A DNA stretch of 64,000 nucleotides from Halorubrum sp. CSM-61 (GCF_003781945.1 NZ_RJJW01000007.1:165422-229421); one strand, 5' to 3'. Shown: positions 27,181-36,966, counted from the stretch's first letter. Program-made: numbers and translations. Notes: generated by a model from the sequence alone, not told the origin.

Positions 27181-28140
27181 ATGGCAGAATCCACACCCGA
27201 ATCACCCAACGGTACCGACACCGACCCAAATGAAGAGCCCGACATCGACGTCGAGGCCGATACTGAGGTTGACGCCTCTGACACGGAGGCCGAAGCCCCC
27301 GACGCTGACGGGACGGAAGTCGAGAAAGCAGATGACGCAGAGACCGATAGTGACGGCAGCGATGAGGAGTCGCCGTCCGACACCCGCCCACCCCAGGCGT
27401 TCTCGGCGATCATCGCGGCTGACCGCCTCGACCAGACGATCACCACGCTTAGCGTCCTCGTCGACGAATCCCGTGTCCACCTGAACGATCTCGGCCTTCG
27501 CCTCGCCGCTGTCGATCCCGCGAACGTCGCGATGGACGAGACGAACATCACCGAAACCGCCTTCGAGTCTTACCAAGCCGATGGTGGCGTCCTCGGCGTC
27601 GACCTCACCAAGCTCGCCGACGTCGTCGGTATGGCTGATGACGACGACCTCATCCAGATGTCGCTCGACCCGGAGACCCGCAAGCTCCTCATTGAGTTCG
27701 GCGGTCTCGAGTACACGCTCGCACTCCTCGACCCCGACACGATCCGCCAAGAGCCCGACATCCCCGACCTCGACCTCCCAGCACGCGTCGTCCTCGAAGG
27801 TCGCGACATCGACCGTGCTGTTCGGGCCGCCGATATGGTCTCCGACCACGTCGAACTCATCGTCGATCCCGACGACGAGGCCTTCCGCGTCCACGCCGAA
27901 GGCGATACCGACGATGTCGACCTTGAACTCGGTCGCGACGACCTCATCGACCTCGAGGTCGGCGCTGCCGACTCGCTCTTCTCGCTGGACTACCTCAAGG
28001 ATTTCAACAAGGCCATCCCGAAGGACGCCGAAGTCGAAATTCTCCTCGGCGAGGACTTCCCCGCGAAGTTCAACTACGAGTACGCCGACGGCGCCGCTAC
28101 TGTCACTCAGATGCTCGCTCCCCGGATTCAAAGTGACTGA
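27181..28140 (+). CDS. pcn: PCNA, DNA polymerase sliding clamp
   Basis: 319 residues. The first 70 form an acidic, disordered extension (repeats of D-T-E-A type) not present in ordinary PCNA (about 247 residues). From residue 72 the PCNA fold is clear: [43 protein letters not shown], a domain linker near [22 protein letters not shown] and the C-terminal MLAPRI. PCNA rings tether polymerases and other factors to DNA. A clamp on a mobile element suggests its own replisome or clamp competition with the host. The stop overlaps the start of the next small gene. Confidence 0.9.
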   Translation: MAESTPESPNGTDTDPNEEPDIDVEADTEVDASDTEAEAPDADGTEVEKADDAETDSDGSDEESPSDTRPPQAFSAIIAADRLDQTITTLSVLVDESRVHLNDLGLRLAAVDPANVAMDETNITETAFESYQADGGVLGVDLTKLADVVGMADDDDLIQMSLDPETRKLLIEFGGLEYTLALLDPDTIRQEPDIPDLDLPARVVLEGRDIDRAVRAADMVSDHVELIVDPDDEAFRVHAEGDTDDVDLELGRDDLIDLEVGAADSLFSLDYLKDFNKAIPKDAEVEILLGEDFPAKFNYEYADGAATVTQMLAPRIQSD

Positions 28141-28346
28141 TGTCTCCAGAATTTATGACGTCCGATTCGACTCCACCACTCGATCCTGAACTCGAAACGA
28201 GCGCCGAACAGACTGGCCTCGATGATTCCCAGCTCGTCGAGGGTGAAGCCATCGTCGACCTCAACATCCCCGACGACGTTGCCTACGATGTCGACGATCT
28301 CGGCAACGGCCGCCTCGCCATCCAGTACTGGGAAGCCGATCCCTGA
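28140..28346 (+). CDS. Small acidic protein coupled to PCNA
   Basis: 68 residues, very acidic, no cysteines or membrane segment. The ATG overlaps the PCNA stop (TGATG), so translation is probably coupled. The C-terminal half (AIVDLNIPDDVAYDVDDLGN) looks like a short beta structure. Function unknown; an alternative internal ATG lies at 28155. Confidence 0.5.
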   Translation: MSPEFMTSDSTPPLDPELETSAEQTGLDDSQLVEGEAIVDLNIPDDVAYDVDDLGNGRLAIQYWEADP

Positions 28347-28425
28347 TCCCCGCTCTCGTACCGCCCGGCCCCGGCTGCACCCCTGAGGTTAAACGTCCGG
28401 GCAACGCACTTTTGATTGATTGCCT

Positions 28426-28758
28426 GTGAAACCCTCTGCTGCTGCCCCCGCTGGTCAGATCCTCGCGTACAGCTGCCCCCGTTGCGAGCACAAGGGGGTC
28501 TACTACTACACCGATCTCGCCCTCTACGACAACGACCGCGATCCTGGTGAGGACAGCATCCTCCCTGAGCACGCGCCCGCCGTCCCCGGCAGCGCGATCG
28601 ACGCCGACGCCGATGCCATCGTCTGTCCGAACGAATCGTGTGGGCTCGTGCAGTTCCGCCATGTTGCGTTCGAACTCCTTCCCTCGACGGCTGTCCGCGC
28701 ACGTCGCTCGACATCGGCGGACGACGAGACGAGCACGCTCGTTGAGGCTACTCCGTAG
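28426..28758 (+). CDS. Zinc-ribbon protein, function unknown
   Basis: About 110 residues from a GTG at 28426 (TTG at 28420 is possible). Two cysteine pairs, CPRC near residue 18 and CPNESC near 68, form a zinc ribbon with an inserted acidic loop. It resembles in layout the zinc-ribbon proteins at 26631 and 36433, so the element carries a small family of these. No promoter motif of the shared type precedes it; AT-rich GTTAAAC lies at 28388. Confidence 0.5.
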   Translation: MKPSAAAPAGQILAYSCPRCEHKGVYYYTDLALYDNDRDPGEDSILPEHAPAVPGSAIDADADAIVCPNESCGLVQFRHVAFELLPSTAVRARRSTSADDETSTLVEATP

Positions 28759-28830
28759 TCGGCCTCGGGAACACCTCACTACGCTCGTCGAAACACCGTC
28801 ATCCACGGCTCTCTGAGGTCTCGCACGGCA

Positions 28831-28858
28831 TTTCTCTCCCTCCACTGGAGGTGAAGGA
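28831..28858 (+). promoter_or_regulatory. Shared leader motif copy with strong Shine-Dalgarno
   Basis: TTTCTCTCCCTCC, then GGAGGTGAAGGAAG. GGAGGTGA lies about eight bases before the ATG at 28863 and fixes that start rather than the upstream GTG at 28851. Confidence 0.6.
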
Positions 28859-28862
28859 AGTT

Positions 28863-31481
28863 ATGACGAAGGAGTCACCACCGTCAGAGTCGGACGTGTC
28901 GCGTGCCGGCTCGAAGAGTCGCTCAAAGACGAACGCCGACGCGTCTGTCTCTCAGTATGTGGAGCTCGAAGCGGGGACACGCGCCTTCGATGGATCAGCC
29001 GGCGAACGCCCCTCGATCCACGATACTGTCGACTGGCTTGCCGAGAACGAGGCCACCGTCGGTGGAACCCTCGTGAACCACCGCGTGATGACTGGACGGT
29101 CAGCGCAGACTACGGATGTCCCTCTGCGCCCGGAGCTTTCCGAGGCGATCCGCAAGAAGGGCATCGATCAAGTCTACGACCATCAGGCGGAAGCGATTCG
29201 GCACGCTCGACTCCGCAAACACGTCACCCTCGCGACCCCGACCGGGTCGGGGAAATCACTCCCGTATTCGATTCTCGCCGCCGAGCGCGCCCTCGTCGAC
29301 GACGGCCGCACTCTCTATATCGCACCGACGCGCGCTCTCATCAACAACCAAGCCGACGATCTCTACGACTTCCTCCAGAACGTCGACCCCCATCTTGACG
29401 CAGGGCGCTACACGGGCGGACTCTCTCGACACCAGAAACGTCGCGTCCGCGAGCGGCAACCGCACGTTCTCGCGATGACGCCTGATATGATCAACTACTC
29501 CATCCTCCCGTTCGCCCACAAACTCTGGGGCTGGTTCCTCTCCAACTTGGACCTGATCGTCATCGACGAACAGCATCAGTACCGTGGCGTCTTTGGTAGT
29601 CACGTCGGCGTCGTCCTTCGACGACTCCGTCGGGTCGCAAAAACCTTCGACGCTGACCCGACAATCGTCGCCTGCTCAGCCACCATCGACAACCCTCGCC
29701 AGCACACTGTCCAGCTGACTGGCGTCGACCCAGCCGACGTTCACGTCGTCGACCAGGACACAAGTGCTGGCGGCTCAACGCACTGGCTCTTCTGGCAACC
29801 ACCCCGCGGCCAGCAGGGGCAAGCTCGATCGACACACCGGACAACTGCACGTCTCGCAGCGGCGCTCGTCGAACGCGGTCTCCAGACTATCGTCTTCACG
29901 CGAAGCCGACAAGCGGCCGAACAGTACGCTCAGGTCACCGCTCGCCGCCTCCAGCGTGACGGTTATCCCAGCCTCGCCGACGACGTGGCCGCGTATCAGG
30001 CCGCACTCTCGGACGAGCGGCGAGAAGAACTTGAAGCCGGGCTGCATTCCGGCGACATCCGCGTCGTCTGGAGCACGAACGCCCTCGAGGTCGGGATCAA
30101 CATCGGGAACCTCGACGCCGTCCTCGTCGACGGCTATCCGGGAACACGGATGGAACTCTTCCAGCAAGCCGGCCGTGCCGGCCGGGGGACCGACCCGAGC
30201 ATTGTCGGCCTCGTCGGCGGCGCAGATCCGCTCGACCAATACGCACTCGACCATCCGGACGATCTCCTTGACGGCAGCGTCGAATCCGTCGAATGCAACC
30301 CCCAGAACCCACGTGTCCTTACCGAACACCTTCCGGCAGCCGCCGCCGAAGCCCCCCTTACCACCGACGACAACACTTGGTTTGGCGATGATCTCCCGAA
30401 GTACGTCTCAGCACTTACCGACGCCGGCGTCCTCGACCGCTCGCTCACCTCGACAGATATCACGTGGACGTACGTCCCCAACGGGGGACCGCCGCCGAGC
30501 CAGCACGTTTCCCTCCGGTCGATCAACTCGCGCTCGCTCCGTATCGTTGTGACACCGGACAACCAGTCCTCCCCGGACATTCCCGCGAGTAACGAGCTCG
30601 ACGTCCTCGGTGAACTTCCACTCGCCTCCGGCCTTCGCGATGCCCACCCCGGCGCGATCTACTTCCATCAAGGCCAGCGGTACCGCGTCATCGACGTCGA
30701 TCTCGATCCGGAAACCCCGCCGGGAGCATCCGGCTCCGCCTCGCCAATCGCGTGGGTCGAGCCTACAAACGCGACCTACACGACCAGCGCGGTCACAGAC
30801 CGCACGCTCACGCTCCAAGACGCCGACGAGACACGCGGCCTTCCCGGCACAGCCGACCCCAAGGTCGCGACTGATGGCGGTGCCGCGAGCGCCGACACAG
30901 CACCCCCCGCCGTCCAGCTCACCGAGTTGACCGTCAGCGAAACCGTCGTCAGCTACTACACCCACCAGTCCGGGAGCTTGAATGGACCTGTTCCGATCGA
31001 GACCGACCTTCCGGAAACCGAACTCTCCACGGATGGTCTCGTCATCACCATCCCGCCCGCCATTCGGGATGCCTTCACCGAGGAGCATCCCAACGCCGAT
31101 GACCCTGACGCGCCATCGCCGTCCTTCGAGGGGAGCCTCTACGCCCTCACGAACGCACTGCTGGGCGTCCTTCCAGCAACCGTCCTCTGCGACCGCAGCG
31201 ATATGCGCGGGCTCGCAATCTCGCGTCTCGACACAACCGGTCACCCTACGATTGTCCTCTACGACGACCATCCTGGTGGTGTCGGCCTCGCTCGTAGCGT
31301 CTTCCAGCACCTCGAGGATGCCCTCGAATTCGCACAGACCCGTGTTGCCGACTGCGAATGTGATGAGGGATGCCCGGCCTGTATCCATCACCCTCACGAC
31401 GCCTCGAGCAACCAGACGCTCAACAAGGTCGGCGCGCGCCTCCTTGCGGAACTCCTCCTCGATGATACGCAGGCAGCCTGA
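28863..31481 (+). CDS. DEAD/DEAH-type helicase with C-terminal DUF1998-like zinc domain (MrfA/Hrq1-like)
   Basis: 872 residues. Walker A is ATPTGSGKS near residue 125. The Walker B box reads VIDEQHQY (DEQH in place of DEAH). SATIDNP is motif III. TNALEVGINI and QQAGRAGRG are motifs V and VI. The C-terminal 120 residues carry ILYDDHPGGVGLA-type sequence and the cysteine set CECDEGCPAC, the hallmark of DUF1998 proteins. Relatives such as MrfA and Hrq1 are 3'-5' DNA helicases in repair. Within this cluster it could act in plasmid replication or repair. The start is set by the GGAGGTGA site. Confidence 0.85.
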   Translation: MTKESPPSESDVSRAGSKSRSKTNADASVSQYVELEAGTRAFDGSAGERPSIHDTVDWLAENEATVGGTLVNHRVMTGRSAQTTDVPLRPELSEAIRKKGIDQVYDHQAEAIRHARLRKHVTLATPTGSGKSLPYSILAAERALVDDGRTLYIAPTRALINNQADDLYDFLQNVDPHLDAGRYTGGLSRHQKRRVRERQPHVLAMTPDMINYSILPFAHKLWGWFLSNLDLIVIDEQHQYRGVFGSHVGVVLRRLRRVAKTFDADPTIVACSATIDNPRQHTVQLTGVDPADVHVVDQDTSAGGSTHWLFWQPPRGQQGQARSTHRTTARLAAALVERGLQTIVFTRSRQAAEQYAQVTARRLQRDGYPSLADDVAAYQAALSDERREELEAGLHSGDIRVVWSTNALEVGINIGNLDAVLVDGYPGTRMELFQQAGRAGRGTDPSIVGLVGGADPLDQYALDHPDDLLDGSVESVECNPQNPRVLTEHLPAAAAEAPLTTDDNTWFGDDLPKYVSALTDAGVLDRSLTSTDITWTYVPNGGPPPSQHVSLRSINSRSLRIVVTPDNQSSPDIPASNELDVLGELPLASGLRDAHPGAIYFHQGQRYRVIDVDLDPETPPGASGSASPIAWVEPTNATYTTSAVTDRTLTLQDADETRGLPGTADPKVATDGGAASADTAPPAVQLTELTVSETVVSYYTHQSGSLNGPVPIETDLPETELSTDGLVITIPPAIRDAFTEEHPNADDPDAPSPSFEGSLYALTNALLGVLPATVLCDRSDMRGLAISRLDTTGHPTIVLYDDHPGGVGLARSVFQHLEDALEFAQTRVADCECDEGCPACIHHPHDASSNQTLNKVGARLLAELLLDDTQAA

Positions 31482-31561
31482 CCATTACATCGTCCTCTTC
31501 GCGACACCCTCCCATGGACTAAAGTCAGAGAACTGTATATGTTCTGGCGAGTTGACTGCTC

Positions 31562-33121
31562 ATGGCGAGCGATCTCCCCGCCCCACCGACCGAGTCAGGC
31601 GTCTATCCCGAGGACCGTATGAAGGTCTCACGATGGCTGACCTGGAAGGAAGCCGACGACGGCCGCAAGATTCCCCGTGCACCCTATCACAACTCGAATC
31701 AGCCAGATCGGTACGTCTCCGCGCAGGACCCAACCATCTGGACGGACTTCGAGACCGCAGCAGAGTGGGCGGATAAACTTCCCCATCACCAACCTGCGTA
31801 CGTCATTCCCGACCGCAACGACTTCGAGACCGACCTCGTCGTCATCGACTACGACGACGCCCGCGACCCCGACACGGGTGAAATCCATCCCCTCGTCCAC
31901 GATCATCTTGCTGACGCCGAATCCTACGCCGATGTCTCTCCGTCTGGAACCGGCGTTCACATCCTCTGCCGCGGTCAGCTCCCCGAGCGCGTCAAGACCA
32001 TCTCTGACGACCTCTCCGAACACCAGGCCTTTCCCGAGGCGTCGATCGAGGTCTATGAATCCGCGCGTTTCATCACGATGACCGGCAGACACATCGCCGG
32101 TACACCCACCGAGACGCGCGACTGCCGAGCCTTCCTCGATGGGCTCGTCGAGGACTATGCGACTGTCTCTGCAGCAACCCCCGATGAAGTCGCCTTTGAA
32201 CCGGATACCACTCGCGAGGACATCGAAGACGTCGAGACCACGAGCGACATTCAGGACGTCTTCGACGCTATCCAGCACGTCCGACCGAGAGACATCAGCC
32301 TCCGCTCGACTGTCACTGAGGAGCGCGCTGACGGTACGCAGTCACTGGATCCATCCTGGGCGAACTCTTCGTCTGGCACGCGCCTCGCCCAACTCGATGA
32401 AGGCTGGGTGTACCGTGATGGTCTCATCGGCCTCGACGCTCTCCAAGTCGTCGCCCTTGAGGAAGGCATCATCACCGACGAACGAGATTATCCCTCTGGG
32501 GAGGACTTCTGGGAGGCCGTCGACGAGCTTCGTGCTCGCGGCGCGCACATCCCCGAGTACGAGGAGGACAAGTCGGAGGCCGCCCCATCGGCAAGCGACT
32601 GGTCGCCTGCTCCCGACTCTGCCCCCGACTACACCCCTGACCGCGACGCCGACGCCCAGGCGACGGGCAGTTCATCACCGTCCGACCCGGGGTCATCCCA
32701 CAGCAGCGGTCGGACGCGTGGCCGCGATTCTCCCCGACGCGGCGAGGGTGCAGAATCACTCTACAAGGCAGAAATCGACCGCCTTGAAGCCGAACTCGAA
32801 GCTCGAGAGGAGCGGATAGACGAACTCGAAGCCGAACTCGATGAGCGAACAAAGAAACTTCGGCGTATCCACGTCCGGAACTCCCAACTCGAAGACGCCC
32901 TCAAGAACGACGCCGAAGTCCAAGTCCATGCCCTCGACACTGACACGCTCGTCGACATCTTGGATGAACAAACGCTCGTCGCGATCGTTGAATATGTCGC
33001 CGACACCCACGCTGACGACGATGGCAATCTCGAGCACTCCACAGCCGACGACTCAGGTGGACGTCTCGCTCGTCTCAAGTCCTTGCTTCGCTCGGACTCC
33101 TCGTCCTCAACTTCCCGCTGA
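31562..33121 (+). CDS. PrimPol-like (AEP-type) replication protein with coiled-coil tail
   Basis: 519 residues. Residues 25-190 look like an archaeo-eukaryotic primase/polymerase core of the type seen in phage and plasmid replication proteins: an early RWLTWKEADDGRKIPRAPY, the acidic motif VVIDYDDARD, the SPSGTGVH motif and ARFITMTGRHI. A second conserved region around 270-335 (NSSSGTRLAQLDEGWVYRDG, SGEDFWEAVDELRARG) is shared with the 35093 protein. The C-terminus (about 395-480) is a coiled coil (EIDRLEAELEAREERIDELE). Such proteins make primers or copy DNA; activity is inferred. Confidence 0.7.
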   Translation: MASDLPAPPTESGVYPEDRMKVSRWLTWKEADDGRKIPRAPYHNSNQPDRYVSAQDPTIWTDFETAAEWADKLPHHQPAYVIPDRNDFETDLVVIDYDDARDPDTGEIHPLVHDHLADAESYADVSPSGTGVHILCRGQLPERVKTISDDLSEHQAFPEASIEVYESARFITMTGRHIAGTPTETRDCRAFLDGLVEDYATVSAATPDEVAFEPDTTREDIEDVETTSDIQDVFDAIQHVRPRDISLRSTVTEERADGTQSLDPSWANSSSGTRLAQLDEGWVYRDGLIGLDALQVVALEEGIITDERDYPSGEDFWEAVDELRARGAHIPEYEEDKSEAAPSASDWSPAPDSAPDYTPDRDADAQATGSSSPSDPGSSHSSGRTRGRDSPRRGEGAESLYKAEIDRLEAELEAREERIDELEAELDERTKKLRRIHVRNSQLEDALKNDAEVQVHALDTDTLVDILDEQTLVAIVEYVADTHADDDGNLEHSTADDSGGRLARLKSLLRSDSSSSTSR

Positions 33122-33200
33122 GCACCTGGTGATTTTCACTCTGTACCAGGGGTGTACACCCTATCCTAAAGCCATATCCACCGTCTTACCTCTCGGTTCC

Positions 33201-33230
33201 TGTTTTTCACCCCCGACGTGAGGTGGCGGG
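33201..33230 (+). promoter_or_regulatory. Shared leader motif copy before the TFB gene
   Basis: TGTTTTTCACCCCC, then GAGGTGGCGGG. The ATG at 33262 lies about 30 bases beyond, further than in other copies; the in-frame GTG at 33223 is inside the motif. Confidence 0.45.
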
Positions 33231-33261
33231 AGTCATCACCGATCCCTCTCCGTCCCTCACT

Positions 33262-34293
33262 ATGACCGAGAACGATTCATCCACTCCCGATAGCAGCCGG
33301 ATTCGGACTCGCAAGATACCCGACTCGGAGCGTACGACTGGACCATCCGAGACCACTGACGCCGCCGTCGCTGCTAGGACCGCTACGTGTCCCGAGTGCG
33401 ACGGAGATCTTCACGTCGACCACGTTCATGGAGAAACCCGGTGTGCTGACTGTGGACTCGTCGTCACGGAGAATGCTATCGACCGCGGCCCCGACTGGCA
33501 GGCCTTCTCTGCGGACGAACGCGAACAGAAGTCCCACACAGGGAGCCCACTCACGCCAACCCAGCACGACTTTGGCCTCAGCACCGAGATCGACTGGCGC
33601 AACAAGGATGCCCACGGGAACACCATCTCCTCACAACGGCGAGCGCAGCTGACCCGACTTCGCACGTGGCAACAACGGTCCCGGACCGGGAACTCGAAGG
33701 AACGCGGCCTCAAGGCGATGCTTTCAGAAATCCAGCGTATGGCCGCCGCTCTCGATCTCCCCGACGATGACTACGACATCGCCGCCGTCATCTGCCGCCG
33801 GGCCAGTAATCAGGACCTCCTCCCCGGTCGGAGTTATGAAGGCGTCGCGACTGCAGCCGTCTACGCCGCAATCCGGCAAGCTGGCCTTCCACACGATCTC
33901 GAAGCCCTCACGCAGGTCAGTCGAATCGACGATAAAATCCGCATCAAGCGCACCTACCGGTATCTCGTCCGTGAACTCGAGCTCGAAGTCCCGCCGCCCG
34001 ATCCACGGGACTATCTCTCTCGCCTCTGTTCGGAACTCGATCTCAGCCAGGAGACCAAGCGGTTTACGACGGAACTCCTCAAGGACGTTATGGAGGCAGG
34101 CATCCACTCCGGGAAGCATCCCGTCGGGATGGCCGCTGCGGCCCTCTACGTCGCCACGCACCACTCAGATTTGCCTTCCAGTGACTCATGTACGCAATCC
34201 GAACTTGCGGAGGCCGCGAACGTGAGTGTGGTTACGATCCGCAACCGCTACCACGACATCCAGGAAACCTGTCACCCGATGGTCAAAATCTAG
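33262..34293 (+). CDS. tfb: Transcription initiation factor IIB (TFB)
   Basis: 343 residues. The N-terminal zinc ribbon CPECDGDLHVDHVHGETRCADCGLVV (cysteines near residues 45-68) is followed by the B-reader region (DRGPDWQAF) and two cyclin repeats (about 155-250 and 255-340; VCRRASNQDLLPGRSYEGVATAAVYAAIRQ, then GKHPVGMAAAALYVATHHS). TFB recruits RNA polymerase to TBP-bound promoters. Haloarchaea have many TFB paralogues. Together with the TBP at 52495 it may give the element its own basal transcription set, perhaps acting on the shared leader motif; that link is inference. Confidence 0.93.
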   Translation: MTENDSSTPDSSRIRTRKIPDSERTTGPSETTDAAVAARTATCPECDGDLHVDHVHGETRCADCGLVVTENAIDRGPDWQAFSADEREQKSHTGSPLTPTQHDFGLSTEIDWRNKDAHGNTISSQRRAQLTRLRTWQQRSRTGNSKERGLKAMLSEIQRMAAALDLPDDDYDIAAVICRRASNQDLLPGRSYEGVATAAVYAAIRQAGLPHDLEALTQVSRIDDKIRIKRTYRYLVRELELEVPPPDPRDYLSRLCSELDLSQETKRFTTELLKDVMEAGIHSGKHPVGMAAAALYVATHHSDLPSSDSCTQSELAEAANVSVVTIRNRYHDIQETCHPMVKI

Positions 34294-34517
34294 CCTGTCT
34301 CTCGAATGCGCCGTTCACACCTCCAGCAAAGACCGGCAAGCCTAGGCAGCCTCTCTTCCCTGTCGGCACCTTAGAGTTACTCCACACGGCTGTTGATGCC
34401 CTGTTTTGCCCCCGGAGCCACTGCGTTCTGACTCCAATGCCGATCATCAACATGTCGTGCCCACCAGTAGCAGATTCTACTACACTGACATCTATTGGCC
34501 TATGGATCTATATATGG

Positions 34518-34525
34518 TATTTATT
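34518..34525 (+). promoter_or_regulatory. TATA box for the GIY-YIG gene
   Basis: TATTTATT about 25-32 bases before the ATG at 34550, in a locally AT-rich stretch. The message would be nearly leaderless. Confidence 0.5.
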
Positions 34526-34549
34526 TGGTTACAACCACGGCATTTGATT

Positions 34550-34924
34550 ATGGGTCTCGAAGACTTCCACCCGGATGACGTTCTTGAATATGCTGATAAG
34601 CTGCAGGATGAGCCAGTAGAGAGCACTGTGTATCCCGGAGTCTATGTCCTCTATGATGGCATATCCGGAGAACCATTGTACGTAGGGGAAACCAAGAACG
34701 TGTATCAGCGATTATATGATCACCACTGCCGATTGAAGCAAGAGAGCAAAACTGTCCGAGAACTCGTTGAAGACGATTCAAAGTTGGAACGTGAGACGGA
34801 ACAGGGGCGAATGTGGGAGTGGACCGAGTGGAGTTGGGTCAATATTGAAGAGGACAAGACTAAGCGTCAAAATGTCGAGCGAGTCGTTGAGAACAGGCTC
34901 AAACCTAGGTACCCGTCTGATTAG
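34550..34924 (+). CDS. GIY-YIG domain nuclease-like protein
   Basis: 124 residues. The signature GVYVLYDG...EPLYVGETKNVYQRLYDH (residues 29-58) is the GIY-YIG core, with Tyr residues and the following Arg in place; E near residue 105 (RVVENRLK) may be the metal-binding Glu. Small standalone GIY-YIG proteins are often homing-type or repair endonucleases. The gene and its upstream region are more AT-rich than the neighbours and use less GC-biased codons, suggesting recent acquisition. It sits between two related PrimPol-like genes. Confidence 0.75.
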   Translation: MGLEDFHPDDVLEYADKLQDEPVESTVYPGVYVLYDGISGEPLYVGETKNVYQRLYDHHCRLKQESKTVRELVEDDSKLERETEQGRMWEWTEWSWVNIEEDKTKRQNVERVVENRLKPRYPSD

Positions 34925-35092
34925 AGAATACGATCTAGACAGTAGTGTTGCGCCCGTAGACCATGATCTGGTCATCTGCTGGTTTGTCCTGCGCTACTGG
35001 CAGCAGACGCGCAGACACTCTCGTCGCTCCTTGCCTCCGAGAACGGCGAATACGGTCCTGCGAACCGACAGAGCCGACCCTTAATCTCCACT

Positions 35093-36322
35093 ATGCCATT
35101 CACGAGTCCCCCGACCCCCGCGCTTGAGACGGGCACCTATCCGGCAGACTGTCGTGACCACGACCAGTGGTTGACTTGGAAGCCAACCGACAACGACCGA
35201 AAGGTCCCACGAGCGCCCTACGCTCATCCGGACTGGCCCAAGCGGTATGTCGATGCTCAGAACCCCGCGGTCTGGACGGACTTCGACACCGTCCAAGACT
35301 GGGTCGAGAAGCTCTCAGCCGGCTTCGCGCTTGCGTACGTCATCCGCAACCGTGACGGGTACCCCGACGAAGACTTCGTCGTCGTCGACTACGACGATGC
35401 TCGTGATCCGGGAACTGGCTATATCCACCCTGTCGTCCACGAGCACTTGCAGACTGCAGATTCGTACGCCGATGTCTCCCCCTCTGGAACAGGCGTCCAC
35501 ATCCTCTGCCGCGGTCAGCTCCCCGATGACGTCACAACTGTTGCCGACGATCTTCCCACCCACGACACCTTTCCGGACGCCTCTATCGAAGTCTACGACT
35601 CCGCCCGCTTCGTCGCGATGTCCGGCCAACATCTCGTCGGGACGCCCACCGAAACGCAGCCGGCGCAGGCGTTCATCGACGACGTCGTCGACGCGTTCAC
35701 GACCCCGCAGCCCCAGGGGGATACCTCATTTGAGGTCTCAGAGCCGCCCACGGACACGTTGCCTGAGGCCCCCTCGTCGTCTCCATCTCAACGGTCACCG
35801 CCAACATCCACGACCAACATCGAAGACGTCTACCGGGCGGTCGAGACGACGCGACCGTCCGAAATCCGCCTCGACTCGCCAATTACGGAAACTCGTAGTG
35901 ACGGCACGAAATCACGGAACCCCTGTTGGACGAACTCGGACTCCGGGACCCGCCTCGCCGAAATGGATGACGGGTGGATCTATCGGGACGGACTCATAGT
36001 TCTCGACGCCCTCCAGATCGTCGCCCTCGAGGAAGACATCATCACGACCGACGGTGAGTATCCATCCGGGAAGGACTTCTGGGAGGCCGTCGACGAACTC
36101 CGCGCTCGTGGCGCGGACATCCCCGAGTACGAAGCCGACCCCGACCACGAGGAGGCGTCCGACCATCCTGCCCCCTCCTCCCCATCCCCGACATCCGACC
36201 GGTCGCTGCGGGACCTCCACCGCGAACTCAGAGAGAAAACCATCGAGCGAAACCAACACAGAGACGAACTCGTAACTCTTCGTCGAGAACTTGCCGCTCG
36301 AATCCGTGACGTCCGCTCGTGA
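35093..36322 (+). CDS. Second PrimPol-like protein, paralogue of the 31562 gene
   Basis: 409 residues. It repeats the layout of the 519-residue protein: QWLTWKPTDNDRKVPRAPY, VVVDYDDARDPGTGYIHPVVH, SPSGTGVHILCRGQLP, ARFVAMSGQHLVGTPTET, then NSDSGTRLAEMDDGWIYRDG and GKDFWEAVDELRARGADIPEY. Acidic and His motifs of the AEP core are kept. The coiled-coil tail is much shorter (about 45 residues). Two diverged copies in one cluster suggest duplication followed by specialisation, for example primase and polymerase roles or heterodimer formation. Confidence 0.7.
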   Translation: MPFTSPPTPALETGTYPADCRDHDQWLTWKPTDNDRKVPRAPYAHPDWPKRYVDAQNPAVWTDFDTVQDWVEKLSAGFALAYVIRNRDGYPDEDFVVVDYDDARDPGTGYIHPVVHEHLQTADSYADVSPSGTGVHILCRGQLPDDVTTVADDLPTHDTFPDASIEVYDSARFVAMSGQHLVGTPTETQPAQAFIDDVVDAFTTPQPQGDTSFEVSEPPTDTLPEAPSSSPSQRSPPTSTTNIEDVYRAVETTRPSEIRLDSPITETRSDGTKSRNPCWTNSDSGTRLAEMDDGWIYRDGLIVLDALQIVALEEDIITTDGEYPSGKDFWEAVDELRARGADIPEYEADPDHEEASDHPAPSSPSPTSDRSLRDLHRELREKTIERNQHRDELVTLRRELAARIRDVRS

Positions 36323-36390
36323 CTCGGCGGCCCCCGTGTGTGACTCCGAGAGCGAACCCGACGACAAGAATTTTCCATCATTCCGTCGGA

Positions 36391-36415
36391 TTTCTCTCCG
36401 GCCATTACAGGTGAC
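36391..36415 (+). promoter_or_regulatory. Shared leader motif copy (weaker)
   Basis: TTTCTCTCC, then ACAGGTGACCC, ending 17 bases before the ATG at 36433. The C-run is shorter than in other copies. Confidence 0.4.
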
Positions 36416-36432
36416 CCGCGAGATAACTCAGT

Positions 36433-36900
36433 ATGACCAACACCAGACCACGGGCCTTCACAGTACTGACAGAGCACCCACTCCCACTCGACGAAAACGA
36501 GGTCGCGGCGTTCGCCGAAAACCATCCCCAGCTTGACCCGGACATCCACGCCGATGCACTCCACGAGGACTACATCACTCTGCTCGCGAAAACTTCCGAA
36601 TGGCGTGTCTTCACCATCGATCTCTACGGCTTTGATGGTCGCATCTACCTCTGGCACGGTTCTCTCGGCGAAGGCCTCGCCGTCCCAACGGACGAGTGGA
36701 GAGCAGGGAACCTCGCTGAAGCCTTCACTCTCTACCGGCAGGCCATCGCCGACAACGTCAGTCGTGACGACCTTCCCAGCACGCCCGATGACGACGCTGA
36801 GTGCCCCTACTGCGGGGGTGAAATCTCATCCTCGTCGAGGCCAGCAGGTTCGGTTGACCAACGCTGTACGAGCTGCGGCGAGCATCGAAGCATCGGGTGA
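36433..36900 (+). CDS. Zinc-ribbon protein, function unknown
   Basis: 155 residues. A mixed alpha/beta N-terminal domain (TLLAKTSEWRVFTIDLYGFDGRIYLWHG near 55-80) precedes a C-terminal zinc ribbon with CPYC near residue 124 and CTSC near 147. No family recognised. It follows the second PrimPol-like gene by 110 bases, has its own leader motif and is followed by another short gene of the same kind of arrangement. Confidence 0.6.
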   Translation: MTNTRPRAFTVLTEHPLPLDENEVAAFAENHPQLDPDIHADALHEDYITLLAKTSEWRVFTIDLYGFDGRIYLWHGSLGEGLAVPTDEWRAGNLAEAFTLYRQAIADNVSRDDLPSTPDDDAECPYCGGEISSSSRPAGSVDQRCTSCGEHRSIG

Positions 36901-36966
36901 CTGGCTTGCCATCTTGACTACAAAACACCGAACCGCCTACTGACTAATCTCGACGCTTCCCTCCGG

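Noticed and set aside
36533..36943. Alternative frame over the 36433 zinc-ribbon gene
   Set aside because: The frame at 36433 has the CxxC pairs and a start close to a leader motif; the other is Ser/Thr/Arg-rich shadow.
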